From Fidelibacterota bacterium (GTDB lineage Bacteria > Fidelibacterota > Marinisomatia > Marinisomatales > TCS55), in the NCBI GenBank assembly GCA_002701785.1, contig NZXC01000057.1:1-10443 (forward strand): a DNA stretch of 10,443 nt, given 5' to 3'. Numbering within the stretch: the first letter of the stretch is position 1; the number at the start of each line of letters is the position of its first letter. Both the position numbers and the translations under genes were made by a program. The notes beneath the pieces are model-generated. The model was given only the letters and a program-made list of their open reading frames with translations. It was not told the origin of the DNA and searched no databases. Below, one piece after another: positions 1 through 8,645 of the stretch.

Positions 1-429
1 GTTCTATTTTGGTGGGCAACCAATCATGGGAAGTTCTTAATTAATAAACCAGTTATTGATAGAATTGGTTCAAGAGAAATCCTCGAGATTGCAATGCATC
101 GGATTTCAACATTGGATGAAGATTACTATTATGGTGGTCCTAGAAGATTTTTTGGAATGTTTTATTCTAGGTTGCCCGGAGTACCGCTTGATAGGGCAAA
201 ATTGAATTTTGATAAATCTTTATTAGATAATCCAAACTTTTTTGGAACAAGGGTTTTAAGAGCGCAGTACTACCATACTAAGCTAGGTAATCGTGAACTA
301 TTTGAAGAAGATTTAGAATTCATTATAAAAGGAGATCCATCATTATTACCAGATGCTATGCCGGAAAATCTTTTTGAACAAGAAAAGGCTAAAGAATTGT
401 TAAATAATGCAACAATTCTCTTTGAATAA
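1..429 (+). CDS. TatT-like TRAP transporter-associated protein, 3' part (5' end outside window)
   Basis: The reading frame is open from base 1, so the gene begins upstream; 142 residues are visible and the ATG at 94 is internal. The visible part resembles the C-terminal half of the TatT (TRAP transporter T-component) family, helical TPR-like periplasmic lipoproteins thought to work with TRAP substrate-binding proteins. What I recognise is an aromatic WW segment at the start, then 'YYYGGPRRFFGMFYSRLPG', a 'DRAKLNFDKSL' helix, 'RVLRAQYYHTKLGNRELFEEDL', and a terminal stretch with 'EKAKELLNNA'. In known members the tyrosine/glycine segment and the repeated helical pairs have the same order and spacing. 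The signal peptide and lipobox would lie upstream and cannot be checked. No TRAP permease is visible here. The gene converges on the neighbouring minus-strand gene with only 11 bases between the two stop codons. The family call is from memory of the pattern and is moderately sure. Confidence 0.65.
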   Translation, partial: VLFWWATNHGKFLINKPVIDRIGSREILEIAMHRISTLDEDYYYGGPRRFFGMFYSRLPGVPLDRAKLNFDKSLLDNPNFFGTRVLRAQYYHTKLGNRELFEEDLEFIIKGDPSLLPDAMPENLFEQEKAKELLNNATILFE

Positions 430-440
430 AGTAATAAAAA

Positions 441-1031
441 TCATTCATTTAGTTTAATTAAAGAAGAAATTGATTCTATATTAGATTGTATCAATTTTCT
501 AATATTTAAATTAGACCAATCCATAATATTCATATGATCAGAAACAATTTTTAGGATCTTAATTTTAGATAAGTCAAGATACTTTATTGCTATATCAGTA
601 ATTACTGCTGCTTCCATATCTACTAATTCTTTATAAATAATATTATCATTTTTATTAATATTTTTTTCTACAGTTGTTAAACCAATTTTAGGAATTATAA
701 TATTATCTGTTGCAGGAAACACATATTCTTTCTTAAAAAAATCACTAGTTAATTTTTCTATATAATAAATATTCCCTATTTTAGTAGAAGAAGGACTGCC
801 TCCAGCTATACCAACATTTATTAATATACTATTGCTGCTATATATTCGATTTAAATAAATAGGTAATGTATCTATTACTTTTTTTCTACCTACACCTGTT
901 ACTAAAAGACTGTATTTATTATTTGTATAAACTTTTAAATCAGGTTGTTTTGCATCTCTTGTTAAATTATAAAACTCTATAATTGGATTAGCCTCATCCT
1001 GCAAAGCTGTAATAATAATTTTATCTACCAT
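441..1031 (-). CDS. MTA/SAH-nucleosidase-like protein (nucleoside phosphorylase superfamily)
   Basis: This 196-residue protein has the fold markers of the MTAN/PNP superfamily, which cleaves or phosphorolyses N-glycosidic bonds of nucleosides. An N-terminal strand is followed by 'ALQDEA', placing E13 where E. coli MTA/SAH nucleosidase has its water-activating E12. Next are 'VTGVG' (44-48), the 'GIAGG' loop (74-78), 'VDMEA' with M139-E140 (E. coli M173-E174, ribose binding), and 'VSD' with D165 (E. coli catalytic D197). The triad is therefore intact. The protein is about 35 residues shorter than E. coli MTAN (232), mostly in the middle substrate-binding region, so the substrate may differ (methylthioadenosine, adenosylhomocysteine, futalosine or another nucleoside). 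The ATG follows the VanZ-like gene by 9 bases with no Shine-Dalgarno, suggesting one transcript. Sampled lines here are about 25% G+C, lower than in the ATP synthase genes. The family is fairly sure; the substrate is not. Confidence 0.7.
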   Translation of the reverse strand: MVDKIIITALQDEANPIIEFYNLTRDAKQPDLKVYTNNKYSLLVTGVGRKKVIDTLPIYLNRIYSSNSILINVGIAGGSPSSTKIGNIYYIEKLTSDFFKKEYVFPATDNIIIPKIGLTTVEKNINKNDNIIYKELVDMEAAVITDIAIKYLDLSKIKILKIVSDHMNIMDWSNLNIRKLIQSNIESISSLIKLNE

Positions 1032-1040
1032 TAATATTAA

Positions 1041-1262
1041 TTATTTTAAAAATATACCGAAAGAATATCCTATAATATTCATAAATATATCAGTCGTCTT
1101 ATTTATTGTAGTTTCAATTGCAAAGTTAAATGGAATAAATAATTCAATTATTTCCCATCCAACAGATAAAAACAGAAATAATGGCCAATTTTTTTTAAAA
1201 TATTTTCCGTAAATAAACCAAATTATAAAATGGATAATTGAATAATAATTAATAAAGGTCAT
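1041..1262 (-). CDS. small VanZ-like membrane protein
   Basis: The product is 73 residues and largely hydrophobic. An N-terminal membrane segment (about 5-19) is followed by a basic 'KYFKKN' loop, a second segment (about 27-44) carrying W36-E37 and E40, and a third (about 57-72) with D58, N62, G65 and G69. The pattern W-E-x-x-E ... E-T-x-x-N-K-x-x-D-x-x-x-N-x-x-G-Y-x-x-G resembles the second half of VanZ-type proteins, in which an acidic pair and a D..N..G helix are conserved. The biochemical function of these proteins is generally unknown, despite the link of the name to teicoplanin resistance. The gene lies 40 bases after aspS and 9 bases before the nucleosidase gene, in the same direction. 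The ATG has no Shine-Dalgarno. It is a plausible real gene because it sits tightly in the row and its motif is coherent, but no function can be assigned. Confidence 0.6.
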   Translation of the reverse strand: MTFINYYSIIHFIIWFIYGKYFKKNWPLFLFLSVGWEIIELFIPFNFAIETTINKTTDIFMNIIGYSFGIFLK

Positions 1263-1302
1263 ATTATAAGTAAAGCATCACTATAGATGCATTGAATTGG
1301 AA

Positions 1303-3051
1303 TCATTTTTTAATTTGAATTCCTAATTCCTTTAACTGAGCATTAGAAACAGAGCTTGGTGCACCATCCATTAATGACATAGCGGACGTGGTTTTGGGAA
1401 ATGCAATAACATCTCTGATATTATTTGTACCTGCAAGTAACATAACTAACCTATCAAACCCAAAGGCTATTCCACCATGAGGTGGCGTCCCATATTTAAG
1501 AGCATCTATGAAAAAACCAAATCTTTCTTTGGCTTCATTTCTTTTAATACCAAGTATATCAAAAATAGCTTTTTGTAGTTCAGAATTGTGAATTCTAATT
1601 GAACCGCCTGCTACCTCATAGCCATTAATTATTAAATCGTATTGTTTAGAAGGAATAGATTCTGGTGAAACTTTTAGCTTCTCCAAATCATCAGATTTTG
1701 GTTGCGTAAAAGGATGTTGAAGAGAATGATAACGTTTATCTTCAGGGCTGTACTCAAACATAGGGAAATCTGTTATCCATACTGGCTTGAATTCTTTCGA
1801 TTCTGCATACTCTTCTTTTCTAGCAATTGCAATACGTAGTGCTCCTAATGATAATTGAGTTATTTTATTATCATCACCAATAATAAAAAGAATATCACCA
1901 TCATTTATATTAAGATTTTTTCTAATTTCAGTATGTAAATCATCATTAAAAAACTTGGAAATACCTCCAGTTAATTTATCTTCATCAGCTTTCATCCATG
2001 CTAAACCCTTGGCTCTATATCTCTTAACATGTTCTGTAAAATTGTCAATATCTTTTCGAGAATAATTAGCACCACCTGGAACAACAATTCCCATAACGCA
2101 TTCAACTGAATTAAATGCTTTGAATTCACTTTTATCTGAAAATGGTTTAAAATCATTTAATAATAAATCATAACGTAAATCTGGACAATCTGTACCATAC
2201 TTTGACATTGCATCATCATAAGTCATCTTTGGAAATGGTTTCACTAAATCAATATTTTGCACTTTATTAAAAATATATCTAGTTAATTCCTCGCATTTTC
2301 CCATCACATCATCTTCATCTACAAAAGACATTTCAATATCTATTTGGGTAAATTCAGGTTGTCGATCAGCCCTTAAATCTTCATCTCGAAAACATTTTAC
2401 TATTTGAAAATATCTATCAAATCCAGAAATCATTAATAACTGCTTATACATCTGTGGAGATTGTGGTAAAGCATAAAATTTTCCATTATGCATTCTACTT
2501 GGAACTAAATAATCTCGTGCTCCTTCAGGGGTGGATTTCATGAGTACAGGTGTTTCGACTTCTAAAAAGTCATTATTTGAAAGAAAGGTTCGTACTGCTT
2601 GATATGTTCTATGTCGAACTTCTATATTATTCTGTAATTCATTTGTTCGTAATTCCAGAAATCGATACTTTAATCGAAGATCTTCTTCAGCGCTATTACG
2701 ATCAGTGATCATAAAAGGAAGAGGGTTTGCTTCATTCAAAATCTCATGATCAGAAATAACAACTTCAACTTCGCCTGTTGCTATATTTGGATTTATAGCA
2801 TTTTTATCTCTTTTCTGAACAACACCCATTACCGAAAGGACATCTTCCATAGATAATTTTTTAACTAATTGAAAATCACCCTTAAAACTTTCTTGATCAT
2901 AAACAATCTGCGTTTTACCATATCGATCTCTAATATCTACAAATACTACCTGACCATGGAATCGTACAGCATTCACCCAACCATTTAATGATACTTTCTC
3001 ACTAATATTGGCAGATGTTAATTCTCCACATGTATGCGTTCTTCTATTCAT
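1303..3051 (-). CDS. aspS: aspartyl-tRNA synthetase (AspRS), bacterial type
   Basis: The product is 582 residues, the usual size for bacterial AspRS; it attaches aspartate to tRNA-Asp in the cytoplasm. An N-terminal OB-fold anticodon-binding domain (about 1-110) begins with the typical 'RTHTCGEL' and contains 'GWVN' and 'VFVDIRDRYG'. Class II motif 1 is near 164-186 ('EVETPVLMKSTPEGARDY'). Motif 2 is at 221-236 ('FRDEDLRADRQPEFTQ'). The bacterial GAD insertion covers about 285-410. The C-terminal core has 'GGSIRIH' (482-488) and motif 3 at 527-535 with R534. H32 replaces the leucine found in E. coli AspRS, a change seen in non-discriminating enzymes. I chose the ATG at 3051. An in-frame ATG at 3078 would put codons for nine extra residues inside the terminator hairpin, and the family normally begins at this methionine. 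No Shine-Dalgarno is visible before the start. Identification is certain. Confidence 0.97.
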   Translation of the reverse strand: MNRRTHTCGELTSANISEKVSLNGWVNAVRFHGQVVFVDIRDRYGKTQIVYDQESFKGDFQLVKKLSMEDVLSVMGVVQKRDKNAINPNIATGEVEVVISDHEILNEANPLPFMITDRNSAEEDLRLKYRFLELRTNELQNNIEVRHRTYQAVRTFLSNNDFLEVETPVLMKSTPEGARDYLVPSRMHNGKFYALPQSPQMYKQLLMISGFDRYFQIVKCFRDEDLRADRQPEFTQIDIEMSFVDEDDVMGKCEELTRYIFNKVQNIDLVKPFPKMTYDDAMSKYGTDCPDLRYDLLLNDFKPFSDKSEFKAFNSVECVMGIVVPGGANYSRKDIDNFTEHVKRYRAKGLAWMKADEDKLTGGISKFFNDDLHTEIRKNLNINDGDILFIIGDDNKITQLSLGALRIAIARKEEYAESKEFKPVWITDFPMFEYSPEDKRYHSLQHPFTQPKSDDLEKLKVSPESIPSKQYDLIINGYEVAGGSIRIHNSELQKAIFDILGIKRNEAKERFGFFIDALKYGTPPHGGIAFGFDRLVMLLAGTNNIRDVIAFPKTTSAMSLMDGAPSSVSNAQLKELGIQIKK

Positions 3052-3061
3052 AGTTATTAAT

Positions 3062-3092
3062 AAAAAAAAACCGCCCAAATTTACGGGCGGTT
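3062..3092 (-). terminator. intrinsic terminator after atpC
   Basis: Read on the minus strand, an 8-bp perfect stem (AACCGCCC paired with GGGCGGTT, six of the pairs G:C) encloses an 8-base loop. It runs directly into a tract of nine T, two of which lie in the stem. This is a textbook rho-independent terminator. It lies 21 bases after the atpC stop and ends 10 bases before the aspS ATG, so it should end the ATP synthase transcript. There is no matching T-run on the plus-strand side, so it works in one direction only. Confidence 0.9.
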
Positions 3093-3100
3093 GATCTATG

Positions 3101-3127
3101 ATTATATCTCAAATTACCTATTTGCAA
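3101..3127 (-). promoter_or_regulatory. candidate sigma70-type promoter for aspS
   Basis: On the minus strand there is a perfect TATAAT (3106-3101) preceded after 15 bases by TTGCAA (3127-3122), which matches the -35 consensus TTGACA at four of six positions. Transcription would start near 3094, just before the terminator stem, and would give aspS a leader of about 40 bases containing that hairpin. The -35 box overlaps the last codons of atpC. The spacer is shorter than the ideal 17 bases, and TATAAT is common by chance in AT-rich DNA, so this is a candidate only. Its position, in the one gap where aspS needs a promoter, is the main support. Confidence 0.35.
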
Positions 3128-3514
3128 CTCGCAATCGATTTAATGCCCTTGATAACGAACTTTCCATACGAACTTCATCAAGATCTTCTTCATTCCTTTT
3201 AGTCTTACGTTCGTTTGCCCTTTGCAATGCAGATTCAGCCCTTGAAATATCAATATCGGATGAAACTTCAATCGTTTCAACTAATAAACAAACTTCATTT
3301 TCATTGATTTCTGCAAAACCACCACTTATTGAATAAAATTTAGTATCGGATTCACTTTGTATCATTATTTCTCCAATATCGAGGCTAAACACACCATCCT
3401 GATGATTGGCCATTATCCCAAAAGAACCATCGATTCCAGGGCATCTAACGTAATTGACCTCAATTACATCCAGATTTTGTGTTGGAGTTACTATATCTAA
3501 AGTAAAATGACCCA

Positions 3515-3515
<1 letters not shown>
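3114..3515 (-). CDS. atpC: ATP synthase F1 epsilon subunit
   Basis: The product is 133 residues, typical for the epsilon subunit, which sits on the central stalk with gamma and can inhibit ATP hydrolysis. The N-terminal beta-sandwich (1-84) shows 'LDIVTPTQNL', 'PGIDGSFGIMANH' (26-38), 'YSISGGFAEI' (61-70) and 'VCLLVET'. The C-terminal helical hairpin (about 88-133) starts with 'IDISRA' (88-93), fitting the I/L-D-x-x-R-A motif tied to ATP binding by bacterial epsilon, followed by a charged coil rich in R, K and E. I chose the ATG at 3515, which shares one base with the atpD stop (TGATG), a standard translational coupling arrangement. A TTG one codon earlier is possible but less likely. No close Shine-Dalgarno is present. 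It is the last gene of the operon, followed by the terminator. Confidence 0.95.
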
Positions 3516-5780
<2,265 letters not shown>

Positions 5781-5787
5781 TTTAATA

Positions 5788-7311
5788 TTAAGCTATAAAA
5801 CCATCTTTAAATTGACTAATTGATTTATCCAAAATATCAGACATCTCTTCTGACATGACTCCTTCAGTTCTTAATGTTTCTAATTCTTTAGAGTTATTGG
5901 CATCTAAATAATCAAATAAAGCAGATTCAAATTCAGAAACTTTATCTAAAGGAATTTCATCTAAATGACCTTTTGTTCCTGCAAATATAATTGCTATTTG
6001 CTTATCAATATTCATAGGGGAATACTGCTTTTGTTTTAATATTTCCACCATACGTTCACCACGCCTTAACTGAGCAAGAGTGCTTTTATCTAAATCAGAT
6101 CCAAATTTTGCAAATGCTTCAAGTTCTCTGAATTGAGCCAAATCTAACCTTAGCGTTCCAGCAATACTTTTCATTGCTTTTACTTGAGCATTGCCGCCAA
6201 CACGTGATACAGATAAACCTACATCAATTGCTGGACGGACACCTGAATTAAATAAATTAGTTTCAAGGTAAATCTGTCCATCTGTAATAGATATAACATT
6301 AGTAGGAATATATGCAGCAACATCCCCTTCTTGTGTTTCAATAATTGGAAGGGCTGTAAGAGATCCTCCTCCAAGTTCTTCAGATAGTTTTGAAGCACGT
6401 TCAAGCAACCTACTATGAAGATAGAAAACATCTCCAGGATAAGCCTCACGACCAGGAGGCCTACGCAAGACTAGGGACATTTGACGATACGCTACAGCTT
6501 GTTTGGATAAATCATCATAAATAATTAACGCATGCTTACCATTATCTCTAAAATATTCTCCCATAGCACAACCTGAATAAGGAGAAATAAATTGTAAGGG
6601 TGCAGCATCAGATGCATTTGCGGCAACAACTGTTGTATAATCCATTGCTCCTGCTTCCTCAAGTTCAGAGACAATAGATGCTACGGTTGATGCCTTTTGC
6701 CCAATAGCTACATAAATACAATAAACTGGATCATTAGTTTCATGGGTGTATTTCTGGTTAATTATGGTGTCTACGGCTATTGCTGTTTTTCCCGTTTGAC
6801 GATCACCAATAATCAGTTCCCTTTGCCCTCGACCAATAGGAACCATGCTATCTATGGGCTTAATACCTGTCTGAAGTGGCTTTTTAACTGGTTGACGAGC
6901 CATAACACCTAGGGCTTTTCTTTCAATAGGGAGCGAGTCTTTTGAATTAATGGATCCTTTTCCATCCATTGCTTGTCCTAACGGATCAACTACACGTCCT
7001 ACCATTGCCTCACCAACTGGAACTTCTACAACTCGACCAGTTCGTTTTGCTAAATCACCTTCTTTAACTAAGCTGCTATCACCAAATAATACAAGGCCAA
7101 CATTGTCTTCTTCTAAATTCAATGCCATTCCAAACGTATCATTAGGCAATTTAACTAATTCTGAACTCATCACATTTTCCAGCCCAGAGACTCTAGCAAC
7201 ACCATCCCCGACTGAAATAACTTCCCCTACTTCACTGACGTCAACTGTACCTTCAAACTTTGCAATTTGCTCTTTTAATAATGCCGTAATGTTATCTGTA
7301 TTAATATCCAT
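5788..7311 (-). CDS. atpA: ATP synthase F1 alpha subunit
   Basis: The product is 507 residues, full length for alpha, the non-catalytic nucleotide-binding subunit that completes each catalytic site. The N-terminal helix (about 1-25) contacts the delta subunit, followed by the beta-barrel with '[20 protein letters not shown]'. The P-loop GDRQTGKT is at 169-176. Walker B '[10 protein letters not shown]' has D266-D267. '[21 protein letters not shown]' (281-301) is the conserved family stretch. '[15 protein letters not shown]' carries the arginine finger R370 (E. coli R376) that acts at the beta catalytic site. The C-terminal helical domain runs from about 380 to 507. The ATG at 7311 is preceded by AAGGG at 5 bases and lies 20 bases after atpH. 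An antisense open frame at 6950-7327 is a shadow of this gene. Confidence 0.98.
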   Translation of the reverse strand: MDINTDNITALLKEQIAKFEGTVDVSEVGEVISVGDGVARVSGLENVMSSELVKLPNDTFGMALNLEEDNVGLVLFGDSSLVKEGDLAKRTGRVVEVPVGEAMVGRVVDPLGQAMDGKGSINSKDSLPIERKALGVMARQPVKKPLQTGIKPIDSMVPIGRGQRELIIGDRQTGKTAIAVDTIINQKYTHETNDPVYCIYVAIGQKASTVASIVSELEEAGAMDYTTVVAANASDAAPLQFISPYSGCAMGEYFRDNGKHALIIYDDLSKQAVAYRQMSLVLRRPPGREAYPGDVFYLHSRLLERASKLSEELGGGSLTALPIIETQEGDVAAYIPTNVISITDGQIYLETNLFNSGVRPAIDVGLSVSRVGGNAQVKAMKSIAGTLRLDLAQFRELEAFAKFGSDLDKSTLAQLRRGERMVEILKQKQYSPMNIDKQIAIIFAGTKGHLDEIPLDKVSEFESALFDYLDANNSKELETLRTEGVMSEEMSDILDKSISQFKDGFIA

Positions 7312-7316
7312 AATTT

Positions 7317-7321
7317 CCCTT
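7317..7321 (-). promoter_or_regulatory. Shine-Dalgarno site of atpA
   Basis: AAGGG lies 5 bases before the atpA ATG in the 20-base gap after atpH. It supports the chosen start. Confidence 0.7.
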
Positions 7322-7331
7322 AAATAAATTA

Positions 7332-7868
7332 TTATTGAAGTAAATCTTTTCTAAGATTTTCCATTTTTGTTTTTATAGAAGCATCAAAAAAAATATTATC
7401 AATTCTTAGCTTTAACCCTCCTATAAGAGAAGCGTCAACTACTGTAGATAATTCAGTATTTTTACCAATAATTGTTTCTATCTGTAATCGAAGATTGTCT
7501 TTTTCTTCATTAGGTAACTCATCTGCTGTATGAGCTGTAACTGTTGCAATATTTAATTCATCCTTAACCAAAGAATTAAAGTAAAATGAAAAATCACGAA
7601 AAAACATAATTGGATTATCATCAGCATTTATAATAATTAATTCTTGAATTATCGGATGAACTAAGTCCTTAAAAGCAGAATGAATTAATTCACTTTTTTG
7701 ATTCACAGAAAATCTTTTTGAATGAAGAAACCAGCGCAATTGAGCATTATCTTTTAATAGGTGATTAATCAAACCAATCGATTCTTGAACATCTTCTACT
7801 ACATTTTGTTCTTTGGATATTTTCATAACCACCGAAGCAATATGTTTATTTCTTTCCTTATGCTTCAT
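7332..7868 (-). CDS. atpH: ATP synthase F1 delta subunit
   Basis: The product is 178 residues, the usual length for delta (OSCP-like), which joins the peripheral b-subunit stalk to the top of alpha3-beta3. The N-terminal six-helix domain covers about 1-105. The more conserved C-terminal part has '[13 protein letters not shown]' (110-122) and the family signature '[15 protein letters not shown]' (143-157), with D162 and a final 'LRKDL' helix. The ATG at 7868 lies within the end of atpF, overlapping by 11 bases. An AAAAGGG is present only 1 base before the start, too close to act as an ideal Shine-Dalgarno, so translation probably depends on ribosomes finishing atpF. Delta is a poorly conserved subunit, but the signature and operon place make the call firm. 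Confidence 0.95.
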   Translation of the reverse strand: MKHKERNKHIASVVMKISKEQNVVEDVQESIGLINHLLKDNAQLRWFLHSKRFSVNQKSELIHSAFKDLVHPIIQELIIINADDNPIMFFRDFSFYFNSLVKDELNIATVTAHTADELPNEEKDNLRLQIETIIGKNTELSTVVDASLIGGLKLRIDNIFFDASIKTKMENLRKDLLQ

Positions 7869-8361
7869 ACCCTTTTATATTATTTAATGATTCATTAATT
7901 AATAATTTATTATCTTCTTCATTGAGATTCTTTTTAACCAATTTCTCAGCTATAGATAATGATAAGCCAACTACTTCTCCTTTTATTTCAGCAATTGCTT
8001 TTTCCTTTTCCATCTTAATCTGCTCTTTAGCATCATCCAGGTTTGCTGCCGCCGTTTCTTTTGCTTTAAGTAAAGTACTTTCTTTTAATTGATCAGCAGC
8101 TTTTTTTCCTTCACCTACAATAGCTTGGGCTTCAGATCTAGCTTTTGCAATTATTTCATCCCCTTCAGATGTAAGGCGATCAAGTTCTTTTCGAGCCTTC
8201 TCTGCATCTTCAAGGGATTGTGCAATTTCATTCTCCCTTTTTTCTAATGCATGTAATAAAGGTTTCCAAGCGAACTTTGACAGCAATCCAAGGAGAATTA
8301 AAAAAGTAATAATAGTCCAGATAAATAACCCTGGATCCAATTGTACTAGTGGATTATCCAC
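7858..8361 (-). CDS. atpF: ATP synthase Fo b subunit
   Basis: The product is 167 residues. It has one N-terminal membrane helix (about 11-30) followed by the typical 'KFAWKPLLHALEKRENEIAQSL' (29-50). A long charged coiled coil rich in A, E, K and D follows (about 38-150), and a short amphipathic end contacts delta. Subunit b normally forms a dimer as the peripheral stator. Only one b gene is present, with no second b' copy, so a homodimer is expected. The start is GTG at 8361, well supported by AAAGGAG 6 bases upstream; the protein begins MDNPLVQLDPGLFIW, as expected for b subunits of this type. It lies 35 bases after atpE and overlaps atpH by 11 bases. Confidence 0.96.
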   Translation of the reverse strand: MDNPLVQLDPGLFIWTIITFLILLGLLSKFAWKPLLHALEKRENEIAQSLEDAEKARKELDRLTSEGDEIIAKARSEAQAIVGEGKKAADQLKESTLLKAKETAAANLDDAKEQIKMEKEKAIAEIKGEVVGLSLSIAEKLVKKNLNEEDNKLLINESLNNIKGYEA

Positions 8362-8367
8362 AATAAG

Positions 8368-8374
8368 CTCCTTT
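8368..8374 (-). promoter_or_regulatory. Shine-Dalgarno site of atpF
   Basis: AAAGGAG lies 6 bases before the GTG start codon. It is the strongest site in the window and decides the GTG start, since no ATG is nearby. Confidence 0.8.
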
Positions 8375-8396
8375 GCTATTAATTATGACTATCTAA

Positions 8397-8621
8397 TTAT
8401 TTCATTAAAACAATTAGCAGAATAAATACTTCAGCTAGAATAGCAACACCTTCAAGTAAGAATAAAGGTAAATTTACTGCAGCAGTAATTTTATCTGCTG
8501 CTTCTGGTTGTCTAGCAATTCCATCTGCTGCTGCTGCTGCAAAACGACCAATTCCTAGACCAGCACCTACAACAATTATACCTAGACCAATTGCGGCCCC
8601 AAAATAATGAAGAACTTCCAT
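8397..8621 (-). CDS. atpE: ATP synthase Fo c subunit (rotor ring)
   Basis: The product is 74 residues, a two-helix hairpin that assembles as the membrane rotor ring. Helix 1 (about 7-32) contains the glycine series GAGLGIG (19-25), which packs the inner ring. The polar loop is 'ARQPEA' (36-41). Helix 2 (about 49-72) carries the ion-binding carboxylate E57 in 'LLEGVA'. The residues that would mark sodium coupling (Gln in helix 1, Ser/Thr after the Glu) are absent; I24, G58 and V59 stand there, so proton coupling is predicted. A second glutamate, E64, lies two turns further along helix 2, which is unusual. The ATG is preceded by GAGAGG at 7 bases in a purine-rich leader, fitting a subunit needed in about ten or more copies. 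Confidence 0.97.
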   Translation of the reverse strand: MEVLHYFGAAIGLGIIVVGAGLGIGRFAAAAADGIARQPEAADKITAAVNLPLFLLEGVAILAEVFILLIVLMK

Positions 8622-8628
8622 TATTTTA

Positions 8629-8634
8629 CCTCTC
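8629..8634 (-). promoter_or_regulatory. Shine-Dalgarno site of atpE
   Basis: GAGAGG lies 7 bases before the atpE ATG, within a purine-rich, apparently unstructured 24-base gap after atpB. This favours high initiation. Confidence 0.75.
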
Positions 8635-8645
8635 TTTCATTTTAG

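Noticed and set aside
1263..1268. Perfect TATAAT on the minus strand before the VanZ-like gene
   Set aside because: It abuts the ATG, so transcription would start inside the gene; expected by chance in such AT-rich DNA.
1275..1290. Small hairpin (GCATC / GATGC, 6-base loop) between aspS and the VanZ-like gene
   Set aside because: Only five base pairs, with a short broken T-rich tail; too weak to call a terminator, though it might modestly reduce read-through.
3052..3078. Upstream in-frame ATG that would add nine residues to AspRS
   Set aside because: The added codons lie in the terminator stem and T-run, give a non-family sequence, and the family's usual N-terminus begins at the ATG at 3051.
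3091..3336. Plus-strand open frame opposite atpC
   Set aside because: Antisense shadow of a certain gene; serine/arginine-rich composition with no domain and no upstream signals.
6219..6912. Other short open frames within atpA on both strands (6219-6449 minus, 6697-6912 plus)
   Set aside because: Out-of-frame shadows of a highly conserved gene, with no independent evidence.
6950..7327. Plus-strand 125-codon open frame opposite the start of atpA
   Set aside because: Low-complexity Ser/Thr/Pro-rich translation arising from the complement of atpA codons; no recognisable protein.
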